Source: Tepidicaulis sp002389665 (GTDB lineage: Bacteria > Pseudomonadota > Alphaproteobacteria > Parvibaculales > Parvibaculaceae). From it: a stretch of DNA of 64,000 bases. A program made the position numbers and the translations under genes. Position 1 is the stretch's first letter, and each line of letters opens with the position of its first letter. The DNA lies in the NCBI RefSeq assembly GCF_965222285.1, contig NZ_OZ244942.1, positions 1,736,001 to 1,800,000 of the forward strand. Reading direction: 5' to 3'. Under the pieces are notes generated by a model. That model did no database searches. It saw only the letters and a list, made by a program, of their open reading frames with translations, and was not told where the DNA came from. Of the stretch, positions 1-7,510 are shown piece after piece.

Positions 1-573
1 CGCAATACGCCCGAGGCCTATGGGGCCGTCGCCGTGACGCTGCATTGGCTGATCGCGCTCGCCGTGCTCACCATGCTGGGTGTCGGTTTCTATATGGACT
101 GGCTGCCGAAGGGCGACCCGCTGGTCTATCCGCTTTTCCAGTTTCACAAGTCCCTGGGGCTGAGCATTCTGGTGCTCGTCGTTCTTAGGCTCCTCTGGCG
201 CATCAGCAATCCCACGCCCGCCCTGCCGGCCCATATGCCGCGCTGGGAGCGGTTTGCTGCCAGCGCCACGCATTACGGTTTTTATGCCGCGCTCCTTCTC
301 CTGCCGCTCTCAGGCTGGGTGATGGTCTCCGCCTCGCCCTACAATATTCCCACCCTCTATTTCGGCCTCTTCGAATGGCCGCATTTGGGCTTTGTCACGC
401 AGAGCCCCGATAAGGCGCTTTACGAAGACATTGCGCATGAAGTGCATGAAATTCTCGTCTGGGCAGCCCTTGCGCTGATCGGTCTGCATGCAGCAGCTGC
501 GCTGCGCCATCACTATATGCTCAAGGACACGGTCCTCACGCGCATGGCCCCCTGGATGCGCCGCCCCTCATAA
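1..573 (+). CDS. Cytochrome b561 family protein (5' truncated by window)
   Basis: This is a di-heme b-type cytochrome of the inner membrane, expected to pass electrons between the quinone pool and small redox partners. The frame is open from base 1 and the usual family opening (AVALHWL-like, here AVTLHWL) is visible around codons 11-17, so the true start lies upstream and only a few residues are missing. Four hydrophobic segments can be read, with the expected heme-ligand histidines: one in the first helix (LHWL), one in FQFHKSLG, and a pair in the last part (HEVHEIL and IGLHAAA). A YceI gene follows 10 bases downstream; b561-YceI pairing is common and suggests an operon. The GTG at 34 is not a convincing start because it would cut into helix 1. 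Confidence 0.9.
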   Translation, partial: RNTPEAYGAVAVTLHWLIALAVLTMLGVGFYMDWLPKGDPLVYPLFQFHKSLGLSILVLVVLRLLWRISNPTPALPAHMPRWERFAASATHYGFYAALLLLPLSGWVMVSASPYNIPTLYFGLFEWPHLGFVTQSPDKALYEDIAHEVHEILVWAALALIGLHAAAALRHHYMLKDTVLTRMAPWMRRPS

Positions 574-583
574 AGGATTGCCC

Positions 584-1156
584 ATGTTTCCCACGCGCCG
601 CCTTGCCCGCCTTCTCTCGCTTTGCCTGACCGTCTTCCTGTTCGGCGCTGCCGCCGCGCAGGCCTCGGAATGGACGCTTGTCAAAGAGGAAAGCGCAGTG
701 ACCTTTGAGGCAACGCAGGGCAGCACGCCGTTCACCGGGCGCTTTGAAAATTTCACCGCCGACATCACGCTCGATCCGGAAAATCTGGAAACCGCCTCCA
801 TCCGCGCCGAGATCGACACCGCAAGCGTGAAGACCGGCGCAGGCGACCGCGACGGCGCGCTGCCCAGCAGCCAGTGGTTCAATTCCTCGAACTTCCCCAT
901 GGCCGTCTTCCAGTCGCAGAAGGTGCGCCATCTGGAAGGTAATAAATATGTGGCGGAAGGAACGCTGACCCTGAAAGGCATCGCCAATCCCCTCGCCCTG
1001 CCCTTCACCCTCGACATTGACGGCAACACCGCCCATGCGAAAGGCAGCACCGGGATCGACCGCCTTGCCTTCAAGGTCGGCGAAGGGGAAATGGCCGCGC
1101 CCGGCATTGCCGGGCTGCACGTCACCGTCCATGTGGACGTGACGGCAACCCGGTGA
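584..1156 (+). CDS. YceI family periplasmic lipocalin-like protein
   Basis: This is a YceI-family protein of 190 residues, predicted to be periplasmic and to bind a polyprenoid or other amphipathic molecule in a lipocalin-like barrel. The chosen ATG at 584 follows AAGGA and opens a clear Sec signal peptide (basic RR, a Leu-rich core, cleavage after AAAAQA). Family signatures follow: SEWTLVKEESAVTFEATQG at the mature N-terminus, the beta-strand motif GRFENFTADITLDPEN, DGALPSSQWFNSSNFP in the middle, and GEGEMAAPGIAGLHVTV near the end. A longer open frame from 488 exists but overlaps the b561 gene and has no signal peptide. It is probably co-transcribed with the upstream cytochrome b561. The exact ligand cannot be read from sequence. 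Confidence 0.93.
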   Translation: MFPTRRLARLLSLCLTVFLFGAAAAQASEWTLVKEESAVTFEATQGSTPFTGRFENFTADITLDPENLETASIRAEIDTASVKTGAGDRDGALPSSQWFNSSNFPMAVFQSQKVRHLEGNKYVAEGTLTLKGIANPLALPFTLDIDGNTAHAKGSTGIDRLAFKVGEGEMAAPGIAGLHVTVHVDVTATR

Positions 1157-1161
1157 CCCGC

Positions 1162-1440
1162 TCACATCTCCGCAAAATGGCTGTAGATCGTCCATAGGCC
1201 GAGCAGTACGAAGCCCGAGCCCGCAATCAGCTTCAGCGGCAGGCGGGCAAGATACTCCCCGGCAAAATGCCCGGCGAAAACCGCCATGGCCGTCGAAGCG
1301 GTCAGCGCCGCTGCCGCCACCATGAAAACGAGAAACGGCGAGACCTCGCGGCTCGAGGCGAACAAAACCGTAGCGAGCTGCGTTTTGTCTCCAAGCTCTG
1401 CAAGAAAGACGGCGATAAACATCGCGGCTAATTGTGACAT
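1162..1440 (-). CDS. UPF0016/GDT1 family manganese exporter, half-size form
   Basis: The product has 92 residues with three hydrophobic segments and the family-defining motif AELGDKTQ at residues 14-21, the E-x-G-D-(K/R)-(T/S) signature of the UPF0016/TMEM165/MneA cation exporters. Typical members carry this motif twice. This protein has one copy, so it is the small form expected to work as a homodimer or oligomer. The ATG at 1440 was chosen because the open frame running on to 1581 lies wholly inside a riboswitch. Manganese export is supported by that upstream yybP-ykoY element, which is known to sense Mn2+. The gene converges on yceI with only 5 bases between stop codons. Confidence 0.88.
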   Translation of the reverse strand: MSQLAAMFIAVFLAELGDKTQLATVLFASSREVSPFLVFMVAAAALTASTAMAVFAGHFAGEYLARLPLKLIAGSGFVLLGLWTIYSHFAEM

Positions 1441-1471
1441 GAATGCTCCCAAGGGCCGGAGAACGAGACGC

Positions 1472-1640
1472 GGCTTTACACCCGCCCAGCCCAGCACGAG
1501 CGGTAAAGCCGTCGGTCTCGCCAACCTGCAAAAGGCAATGCTTCTGCGTCGCGCACATGCCATGGCGGATATGCCCGCCAATTATGTTGACATGCGCCCC
1601 TCCCAAAACAGGAGGGCGGCTACTCCCCTAAGGTGCGCTT
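1472..1640 (-). promoter_or_regulatory. yybP-ykoY manganese riboswitch and expression platform
   Basis: Read on the minus strand, the leader contains AGGGGAGTAGC (hallmark GGGGAGUAGC, 1619-1629), then GCGCATGTCAACATA, a helix GCGCATG/CATGTGCGC enclosing GGCGG-GCATAT-CCGCC, and finally GGCGAGACC (1514-1522). These are the conserved blocks of the yybP-ykoY Mn2+ aptamer in the right order. Downstream, GGCTTTAC (1503-1510) can pair with GTAAAGCC (1472-1479), and CGAGAC at the aptamer 3' edge can pair with GTCTCG just beyond. The aptamer therefore competes with a long alternative hairpin about 30 bases before the start codon. Mn2+ would be expected to switch the exporter on. Confidence 0.87.
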
Positions 1641-1773
1641 TGGATAGTTCAAGCCGCCGGAGCGATCAAGAAGAGATTTATAAAGTGAAGTTTTTATTTG
1701 CAGTTCTAGGTAGTACATCCCATGCTCTTTCAATCAAGAGCGCTCGCGAGTTGGGGGATTAAGGAGACGCGGT

Positions 1774-2361
1774 ATGAATTGCAGTTCCGACTGCGCGCCA
1801 GAAGGCGGTAAGTACTTCAATTCAACAAGAAAAGACGAACCGATATCCGAAGAATTGAAAGAGCAGATCGCGCGCGCCGGCGAGCTCAATCCGCCCATTC
1901 TGATCGATCCCGCACTGGCCTTCGAATATCGCGTGCCCGCAGCAGGCCTCGGGTATTGGAATTCCAAGCGCACGGAAGAAACCCCCGTTCCGCCCCGCTC
2001 GGCCATCAGCCCGGCGGAAATCACCAAATATCTGCCCACGGTCGCCCTGATCGACGTTACCGAAAACGAAAATGGCGGCATCGAGCTTTTCAGCCGTCTG
2101 GCAGGTGCCGAGATCGAGCGGGTGTTCGGCATGATGAGCCGGCAGGACCTTCGAAAGCGGCTGCCGCCTGAAATCTTCGCGCGCTGGCAGGTCATCTTCC
2201 GGGCATTGTGGGTGGCAAAAGCGCCGCTGCGTATTACCAGCCGCATTGCCTATGAGGAAAAAAGCTATCTCTATATCGAGTGCCTGTTCGCGCCGCTGAC
2301 CAACAGCGAAACGAATTCCATTACCTCGCTGGTTTTTGCCGAATTCCGTATGGATAGCTGA
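1774..2361 (+). CDS. PAS-like (PAS_5 type) domain protein, copy A
   Basis: This is a 195-residue soluble protein. It resembles the alphaproteobacterial PAS_5-type family: an aromatic YW pair (GLGYW, residues 59-63), a P-x-R/ISPAEI segment, a core beta stretch LPTVALIDVTENE, then FSRLAGAEIERVFG, and a terminal sheet ending LVFAEF. There is no output domain, so it is a stand-alone sensor or adaptor module. The ATG has a strong AAGGAG site 7 bases upstream. It is followed by a paralogue at 2527 with the same layout. No cofactor-binding residue can be assigned from sequence. The family name is inferred from the pattern of conserved positions, and the cellular role is unknown. Confidence 0.75.
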   Translation: MNCSSDCAPEGGKYFNSTRKDEPISEELKEQIARAGELNPPILIDPALAFEYRVPAAGLGYWNSKRTEETPVPPRSAISPAEITKYLPTVALIDVTENENGGIELFSRLAGAEIERVFGMMSRQDLRKRLPPEIFARWQVIFRALWVAKAPLRITSRIAYEEKSYLYIECLFAPLTNSETNSITSLVFAEFRMDS

Positions 2362-2526
2362 CCGCACCTTTATTTGGTTAATTCCTCTTTACCAAATACT
2401 CAGAGCCTTCTTGACCTGTGAAACTTACGGTTTCATGATCTGACTGTGAGTCGGAGAGGAGCGAGTATTTGTTCTCAATTTGCGGAATATTCCGTTTGAT
2501 TTGATAAAAGCTCGCCGGGGGGAACA

Positions 2527-3114
2527 ATGTCATCGACATTCCAATCGACTATCGGCACGGGCGCGCAGAGCGGACCGCGGCAAGACGAACATGATCAAAT
2601 CCCGCAAAGTTTGGACGCGGTGATCACGCGCTGCGAAAGTTTTTCGCCGCCCAGCTTCATCGATACGGCACTCAGCTTCCGCTACGATATCCCCGAAACG
2701 GGCTACAAATATTGGCTCTCGAAATGCAAGGACGGCGCCTTTCCGCACCGGCGCGACATCAGTCCCGTCGAGCTTTCCGCGCAATTGCCGAATGTCGGCC
2801 TTTTCGAAGTGAACCGGAGCGCGACTGCTCCCCTCAATCTCTATTGCCGGATTGCCGGGGACAATATCGAGCAGGTCTATGGCAAGATGCACCGGCAATT
2901 CATCCGCGAGTGTCTGCCGCTTGAGCAAGCCACACGCTTCGATTGCTATGCCGCCGCCGTTCTTCTTGCCGGCGCGCCTATCCGCATCAGCGGCAAGGTG
3001 AGCCACGAAGAACGCACCTTCAAGGATGCGGAGATGATGGCCGCCCCGCTCGCCACGGATGACGAGGACCGCTTGCAGATCATCGTCTTCGCGGAATACC
3101 AACCGGTTTCCTGA
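2527..3114 (+). CDS. PAS-like (PAS_5 type) domain protein, copy B
   Basis: This is a 195-residue paralogue of the upstream gene with the same length and arrangement. Matching blocks are SPPSFIDTALSFRYDIPETGYKYW (NPPILIDPALAFEYRVPAAGLGYW in copy A), RRDISPVELSAQLPNVGLFEV, YCRIAGDNIEQVYGKMHRQ and IIVFAEYQ. The N-terminal 30 residues differ and are polar. A GGGG-rich ribosome site precedes the ATG. The 165-base gap between the copies carries a GANTC (CcrM) site and could hold a separate promoter, so the two may be expressed independently. Function is unknown; the duplication suggests two related inputs or partners. Confidence 0.75.
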   Translation: MSSTFQSTIGTGAQSGPRQDEHDQIPQSLDAVITRCESFSPPSFIDTALSFRYDIPETGYKYWLSKCKDGAFPHRRDISPVELSAQLPNVGLFEVNRSATAPLNLYCRIAGDNIEQVYGKMHRQFIRECLPLEQATRFDCYAAAVLLAGAPIRISGKVSHEERTFKDAEMMAAPLATDDEDRLQIIVFAEYQPVS

Positions 3115-3225
3115 GACCCGTAGCGCACGCCGCGGCTAGCTAAAAATATTTTGGAGAACTCGCCCTTCCCCGGCCCGGTTTCCAGCCTCGTTGCGAGGCC
3201 TTGTCGGTGCCGCCGGGGGAGAAAG

Positions 3226-3300
3226 TGGCACGCCCTACGGGAGTCGAACCCGTCTTTCCAGATTGAAAATCTGGCGTCCTAACCGATAGACGAAGGGCGC
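3226..3300 (-). tRNA. tRNA-Glu (TTC anticodon)
   Basis: The minus strand folds into a complete cloverleaf. The acceptor stem is GCGCCCT with AGGGCGT, the D arm reads GTCTATCGGTTAGGAC, the anticodon stem is CCAGA/TCTGG with loop TTTTCAA (anticodon TTC), and the T arm is ACGGG-TTCGACT-CCCGT. Discriminator G and a genomically encoded CCA follow. The first acceptor pair is G-U. The gene lies between PAS copy B and recJ. Confidence 0.95.
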
Positions 3301-3366
3301 CCGGCGAGGGCAGCTTATAGGGGGTATTTCGCTATATTGCAAGCCGGTCCCTGGGCGAAAATGCCA

Positions 3367-5187
3367 TTAAACTGCACTTAAATCGTCAATGTGCAGCTGG
3401 ACGCCTTTCCGGCCCTGCCAATCGTCCGCTTTAAGCCGTCCGGCGACGTGATAAAGCCCTCTATGACCGTCCAGAAGCGCCTGTCCGAGGGGGCCTTCCG
3501 CCGCACGGAATGCGATTCCCTTGATCGTGCCGCCATCCTCGCCGGAAAGAATGCAGCTGACATGGTTCTGGCCGACAACACGCGCGCGGATCAGCCGCAA
3601 TCGCGGCAGCGCGAATCGCGGCTCGGCATTGCCAGCGCCGTAAGGCCCGGCCCGCTCGATCATTTCCAGCGTCGCGCGCGTCGCCGCCTTGGGCACGAGC
3701 GCGCCGTCCAGCGTCAGCCGCCGGTCACTGGCCGCCGCTTCCACATCCACCTCCATACGGGCGCTCAGAAAGGCCTCCAGCGCCTCTATCTTGCCTGCCT
3801 TCACCGTGAGGCCCGCCGCCATAGCGTGACCGCCGCCATTGACGAGCAGTCCTTCCTCGAGCGCCGCCGTCACCGCCCGGCCCATATCGACGCCGGGCAC
3901 CGAGCGGCCCGAGCCCTTACCCTCGCCTTTTTCATCGACGGCGATGACGAAACTCGGCCGGTCCCAACGGTCCTTGATACGGCTCGCCACGATGCCGATA
4001 ACGCCGGGATGCCAGCCCTCGCTATGGGCCATGATGAGCGGCGGCAACGTGTTGCGCCGTTCCTGCTGCAAGCGTGCCTCGATGCGCCCCATCGCCTCTT
4101 CCAGCACCTCCGCCTCGATCGCCTGGCGCTCCTTGTTATAGCGGTCGAGTTCCTCGGCGATCTGCGCGGCTTCCACGGGATCATCCGTCGAAAGCAGCCG
4201 CGTGCCGAAATCGGCGCGCCCGACACGCCCGCCCGCATTGACGCGGGGGCCGAGCAAAAAGCCTGCATGGTAAGTCGAGGGAAGCCCGTCCAAACGGCTG
4301 ACATCGGCAAGAGCCGCAATCCCGGGATTGGCGCGCCGCGCCATCACTTTCAGGCCCTGCGCGACGAAAGCCCGGTTGAGCCCCGTCAGCGGCACCACAT
4401 CGCAGACGGTGCCGAGCGCCACAAGATCGAGCCATTGCAAGAGATCCGGCTCTTCCCGCTCACCGTTAAACCAGCCCGCCTGCCTGAGCGCCCGGTTGAG
4501 CGCCACGATGAAAAGAAACGTCACGCCCACGGCGGCCAGCTGGCCGAGCCCGCTTTCATCGTCGAGCCGGTTGGGATTGACGAGCGCGGTGACGGGCGGC
4601 AGCGCAGGCTCGGCCTGGTGGTGGTCGAGAACAAGTACATGCAGGCCCGCTTCTTTCGCCTGACCGAGCGCCTTATGCGCCATGGTGCCGCAATCGACGG
4701 TCAGCACCAGCTTCACCCCCTCTTTGCGCAGGCGCAGAAGCGCCGGAGCATTGGGGCCATAGCCTTCCTTGATGCGGTCGGGAATGTAATAGCGCAGCGG
4801 CGCGCCCACGGCCCGGCAATAGCGGATGAGCAAGGCCGAAGACGTCGCCCCGTCCACGTCATAATCACCGAAGACGGCCATGCTCTCACCCGACATGATG
4901 GCCTTGGCGGCGCGCTCCGCTGCCTTGTCCATATCGGTGAGAACGGAAGGGTCCGGCATATAGCCGCGAATAGAGGGCTCGAGAAATTTAGGCGCTTCAT
5001 CGAGCCCGACGCCGCGGCCCGCAAGCACACGCGCCAGCAGTTCGGGCAAATCGTGCCGCTGGGAAAGGGTAAGCGCGAGCCGGTCGTCTTCAACCCGGCT
5101 CGCCCATCTTTTACCCGTGAGCGAGCGCTCGACGCCTAGAAAGGCGGCGCCTGCCGCGCCTTTCGCCTCTGGCTTGACGCCGTTCAC
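3367..5187 (-). CDS. recJ: Single-stranded-DNA-specific exonuclease RecJ
   Basis: RecJ degrades single-stranded DNA 5' to 3' in recombinational and mismatch repair in the cytoplasm. The 606-residue protein has the expected DHH phosphoesterase motifs: GDYDVDG at 107-113, VDCGT at 164-168, the DHH triad at 188-190, and GPRVNAGGR at 313-321. The DHHA1 motif GGGHAMAAG is at 451-459, and a C-terminal OB-like domain follows. Length and order are typical. It is the last gene of a leftward run alaC-like/hom/glpX/recJ and starts 16 bases after glpX stops, so it is probably co-transcribed. A long open frame on the opposite strand is a coding shadow. Confidence 0.97.
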   Translation of the reverse strand: MNGVKPEAKGAAGAAFLGVERSLTGKRWASRVEDDRLALTLSQRHDLPELLARVLAGRGVGLDEAPKFLEPSIRGYMPDPSVLTDMDKAAERAAKAIMSGESMAVFGDYDVDGATSSALLIRYCRAVGAPLRYYIPDRIKEGYGPNAPALLRLRKEGVKLVLTVDCGTMAHKALGQAKEAGLHVLVLDHHQAEPALPPVTALVNPNRLDDESGLGQLAAVGVTFLFIVALNRALRQAGWFNGEREEPDLLQWLDLVALGTVCDVVPLTGLNRAFVAQGLKVMARRANPGIAALADVSRLDGLPSTYHAGFLLGPRVNAGGRVGRADFGTRLLSTDDPVEAAQIAEELDRYNKERQAIEAEVLEEAMGRIEARLQQERRNTLPPLIMAHSEGWHPGVIGIVASRIKDRWDRPSFVIAVDEKGEGKGSGRSVPGVDMGRAVTAALEEGLLVNGGGHAMAAGLTVKAGKIEALEAFLSARMEVDVEAAASDRRLTLDGALVPKAATRATLEMIERAGPYGAGNAEPRFALPRLRLIRARVVGQNHVSCILSGEDGGTIKGIAFRAAEGPLGQALLDGHRGLYHVAGRLKADDWQGRKGVQLHIDDLSAV

Positions 5188-5203
5188 TCGCTCTCCTTCA
5201 GGA

Positions 5204-6184
5204 TCAGGGTTTGACGAACTTTTCCATCTGCGTGTGCGTCGCCTTGATCGAACGCACCGTGCCCGTCGAAGACCGCATCACGATCGTATGGGTCGAAACG
5301 GCACCGCCATTGAAATGGATGCCTTCGAGCATCGAGCCGTCCGTTACGCCGGTCGCCGCAAAGATCACATCGCCCGAGGCCATTTCTTCCATATTGTATT
5401 TACGGTTGAAATCCTCGATCCCCATGCGCGCGGCACGCGCCTTCTGCTCTTCATTGTTGGTCACGAGACGGCCCTGCATCTGGCCGCCGATGCAGCGCAG
5501 CGCTGCAGCGGCAAGCACGCCTTCCGGCGCCCCGCCGATGCCGAGGTAAATGTCGATGCCGGTCGACGCATCCGTCGTTGCAATAACGCCGGCAATATCC
5601 CCGTCGGTGATCAGCGTCACTTTCGCGCCGGCCTCACGCACTTCGCGGATAATATCGGCATGACGCGGGCGGTCGAGGATACAGGCCGTGATATGGCTCA
5701 CATCGACGCCCTTGGCTTTGGCAAGCGCCTGCACGTTTTCGGTCGGGCTGCGGTCGAGATCGACCACGCCTTCGGGCAAACCGCCGCCAATGGCGATCTT
5801 GTCCATGTAAACGTCGGGCGCGTTCAAAAGGCTGCCGCCTTCGGCCATCGCCACCACGGCCATGGCGTTCGGCATGTTCTTCGCCGTCAGCGTCGTACCT
5901 TCCAGAGGATCGAGCGCGATATCCACTTTCGGACCTTTACCGGTGCCGACTTTCTCGCCGATATAAAGCATCGGCGCTTCGTCGCGCTCGCCCTCGCCAA
6001 TCACGACCACACCGTCGATCTCCAGCGAGTTCAGTTCCTTGCGGATCGCGTCCACGGCAGCCTGGTCCGCGGCTTTTTCGTCGCCGCGGCCGGCCAGATA
6101 TGCCGCCGCCACTGCGCCGCGTTCCGTCACGCGCGCCAGTTCCAATGCCAATGTGCGGCTCAATCCAACCGTCTTGCCTGCCAT
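5204..6184 (-). CDS. glpX: Class II fructose-1,6-bisphosphatase
   Basis: GlpX hydrolyses fructose-1,6-bisphosphate to fructose-6-phosphate for gluconeogenesis in the cytoplasm. The 326-residue protein carries the class II metal-binding signatures GEGERDEAP (63-71) and DPLEGTT (92-98), and further on GGAPEGVLAAAAL and ATGVTDGSML. Length is normal. It sits between hom (24 bases upstream) and recJ (16 bases downstream) in a compact leftward operon. This hom-glpX-recJ order is common in alphaproteobacteria and does not imply a functional link between the products. Confidence 0.96.
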   Translation of the reverse strand: MAGKTVGLSRTLALELARVTERGAVAAAYLAGRGDEKAADQAAVDAIRKELNSLEIDGVVVIGEGERDEAPMLYIGEKVGTGKGPKVDIALDPLEGTTLTAKNMPNAMAVVAMAEGGSLLNAPDVYMDKIAIGGGLPEGVVDLDRSPTENVQALAKAKGVDVSHITACILDRPRHADIIREVREAGAKVTLITDGDIAGVIATTDASTGIDIYLGIGGAPEGVLAAAALRCIGGQMQGRLVTNNEEQKARAARMGIEDFNRKYNMEEMASGDVIFAATGVTDGSMLEGIHFNGGAVSTHTIVMRSSTGTVRSIKATHTQMEKFVKP

Positions 6185-6208
6185 TCTAGTCCCCGTCCTT
6201 CTTCGTCG

Positions 6209-7510
6209 TTATTCCTGTTCGATGCGGATAAGCAGCGGCTCGTCCACAACATCCTTATGTTTCGCCAGAAGCGCCATGGCCCGCTGCATCGTCATTTCAT
6301 CCGTGTCATGCGTAATGAAGACGACAGGAAGACGGTTGTCCTCCTCGGGTATGGGATCCTTGCGCTGCACGATGCGCTCGATGGAAACTTCCGCTTCCGC
6401 GAGCGCCCGTGTGATTTCGGCCATGGAGCCTGCCCGGTCCACGGCGTGAACGCGCAGATAATAGGCCCCGGCATGATCGCTGATCGGTTTGTAGCTCGCC
6501 TCTTCCAGCATGGAGGCGGGAAGGCCGAACGGCTGAGCGATATTGCCGCGCGCCACATCGACGATATCGGCCACAACGGCAGAAGCCGTCGGCCCCTCGC
6601 CTGCGCCGCGCCCTTCCAGCATCACCGGGCCGACATGGCTGCCCACAACTTCAACCGCATTGAAGACGCCAGTAACGGCGGCAAGCGATGAGCTTTTACC
6701 CACCAGCGTCGGATGCACGCGCAGTTCCATGCGCTTGCCGTCGCGCTGAGCGATGCCCAGCAGGCGCACTTTGTAGCCGAAGTCGTCCGCCAGGCGAATG
6801 TCGAGCGGCGTCACGGTCTCCAGCCCTTCGACATAGACCTGATCGAAGTCGGGCAGCGTGCCGAAGGCAAGGCTCGCCAGAATGGTCAGCTTATGCGCAG
6901 CGTCGATGCCGCCGACATCGAAGCTCGGATCGGCTTCGGCATAGCCGAGCTTTTGCGCATCGGCGAGCACGTCTTCATATTCCCGGCCGGAGGTTTCCAT
7001 CACGGTCAGGATGTAATTGCAGGTGCCGTTCAAAATCCCCGACACACGCTCGATACCGTTGGCCACCAGCCCTTCGCGCAGGGCCTTGATGATCGGCACG
7101 CCGCCGGCCACCGCCGCCTCGAATTGGAGTGCCACCTGGTTCTCTTCAGCCATGCGCGCGAGCGTCGTGCCGTGATGGGCGATCAGCGCCTTGTTTGCGG
7201 TAACGACATGTTTACCGGAGGCCAGCGCCTGCTCGACGGCCAGTTTCGCCGCCCCGTCGGACCCGCCGATCAGTTCGACGAAAACATCGCTGTCCGGATC
7301 AGCGGCCATGGCGACCGGATCGTCATACCAGCGGAAGGCATCGATATCGAAACCGCGGTCGTGCTGACGGTGACGCGCGCTCACCGCGACGATCTCGATC
7401 TTCCGCCCGCACAGCGCTTCGATACGCTTTGCTTCTTCGGTCAATACTTTAACGACACCGCCGCCCACGGTTCCGAGGCCGGCAATAGCAAGTTTCAGCG
7501 GCTCCTTCAT
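6209..7510 (-). CDS. hom: Homoserine dehydrogenase
   Basis: Hom reduces L-aspartate-4-semialdehyde to homoserine with NAD(P)H, the branch point to methionine and threonine. The 433-residue protein has an N-terminal Rossmann fold (GLGTVGGG, 11-18), the catalytic-domain stretch containing GILNGTCNYILT and YAEADPSFDVGGIDAAHK, and a C-terminal ACT domain beginning near YYLRVHAVDRAGSM, expected to give feedback control. The start codon overlaps the stop of the upstream aminotransferase gene by 4 bases (ATGA), indicating translational coupling. Homoserine made here could feed the O-acetylhomoserine sulfhydrylase encoded at 19761. Confidence 0.97.
   Translation of the reverse strand: MKEPLKLAIAGLGTVGGGVVKVLTEEAKRIEALCGRKIEIVAVSARHRQHDRGFDIDAFRWYDDPVAMAADPDSDVFVELIGGSDGAAKLAVEQALASGKHVVTANKALIAHHGTTLARMAEENQVALQFEAAVAGGVPIIKALREGLVANGIERVSGILNGTCNYILTVMETSGREYEDVLADAQKLGYAEADPSFDVGGIDAAHKLTILASLAFGTLPDFDQVYVEGLETVTPLDIRLADDFGYKVRLLGIAQRDGKRMELRVHPTLVGKSSSLAAVTGVFNAVEVVGSHVGPVMLEGRGAGEGPTASAVVADIVDVARGNIAQPFGLPASMLEEASYKPISDHAGAYYLRVHAVDRAGSMAEITRALAEAEVSIERIVQRKDPIPEEDNRLPVVFITHDTDEMTMQRAMALLAKHKDVVDEPLLIRIEQE

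Noticed and set aside
1286..1762. 158-codon + strand frame over the exporter and riboswitch
   Set aside because: The region is explained by the Mn2+ riboswitch and the minus-strand exporter gene.
3185..3199. Hairpin GCCTCG-TTG-CGAGGC near tRNA-Glu as a terminator
   Set aside because: The stem is short and not followed by a T-run in either direction.
3391..5139. 582-codon open frame on the + strand over recJ
   Set aside because: It is antisense to intact recJ, rich in His/Arg/Ala, has no domain or ribosome site and arises from codon bias in GC-rich DNA.
5117..6691. 524-codon open frame on the + strand over glpX and hom
   Set aside because: It crosses the junction of two well-supported minus-strand genes and has the composition of a shadow frame.
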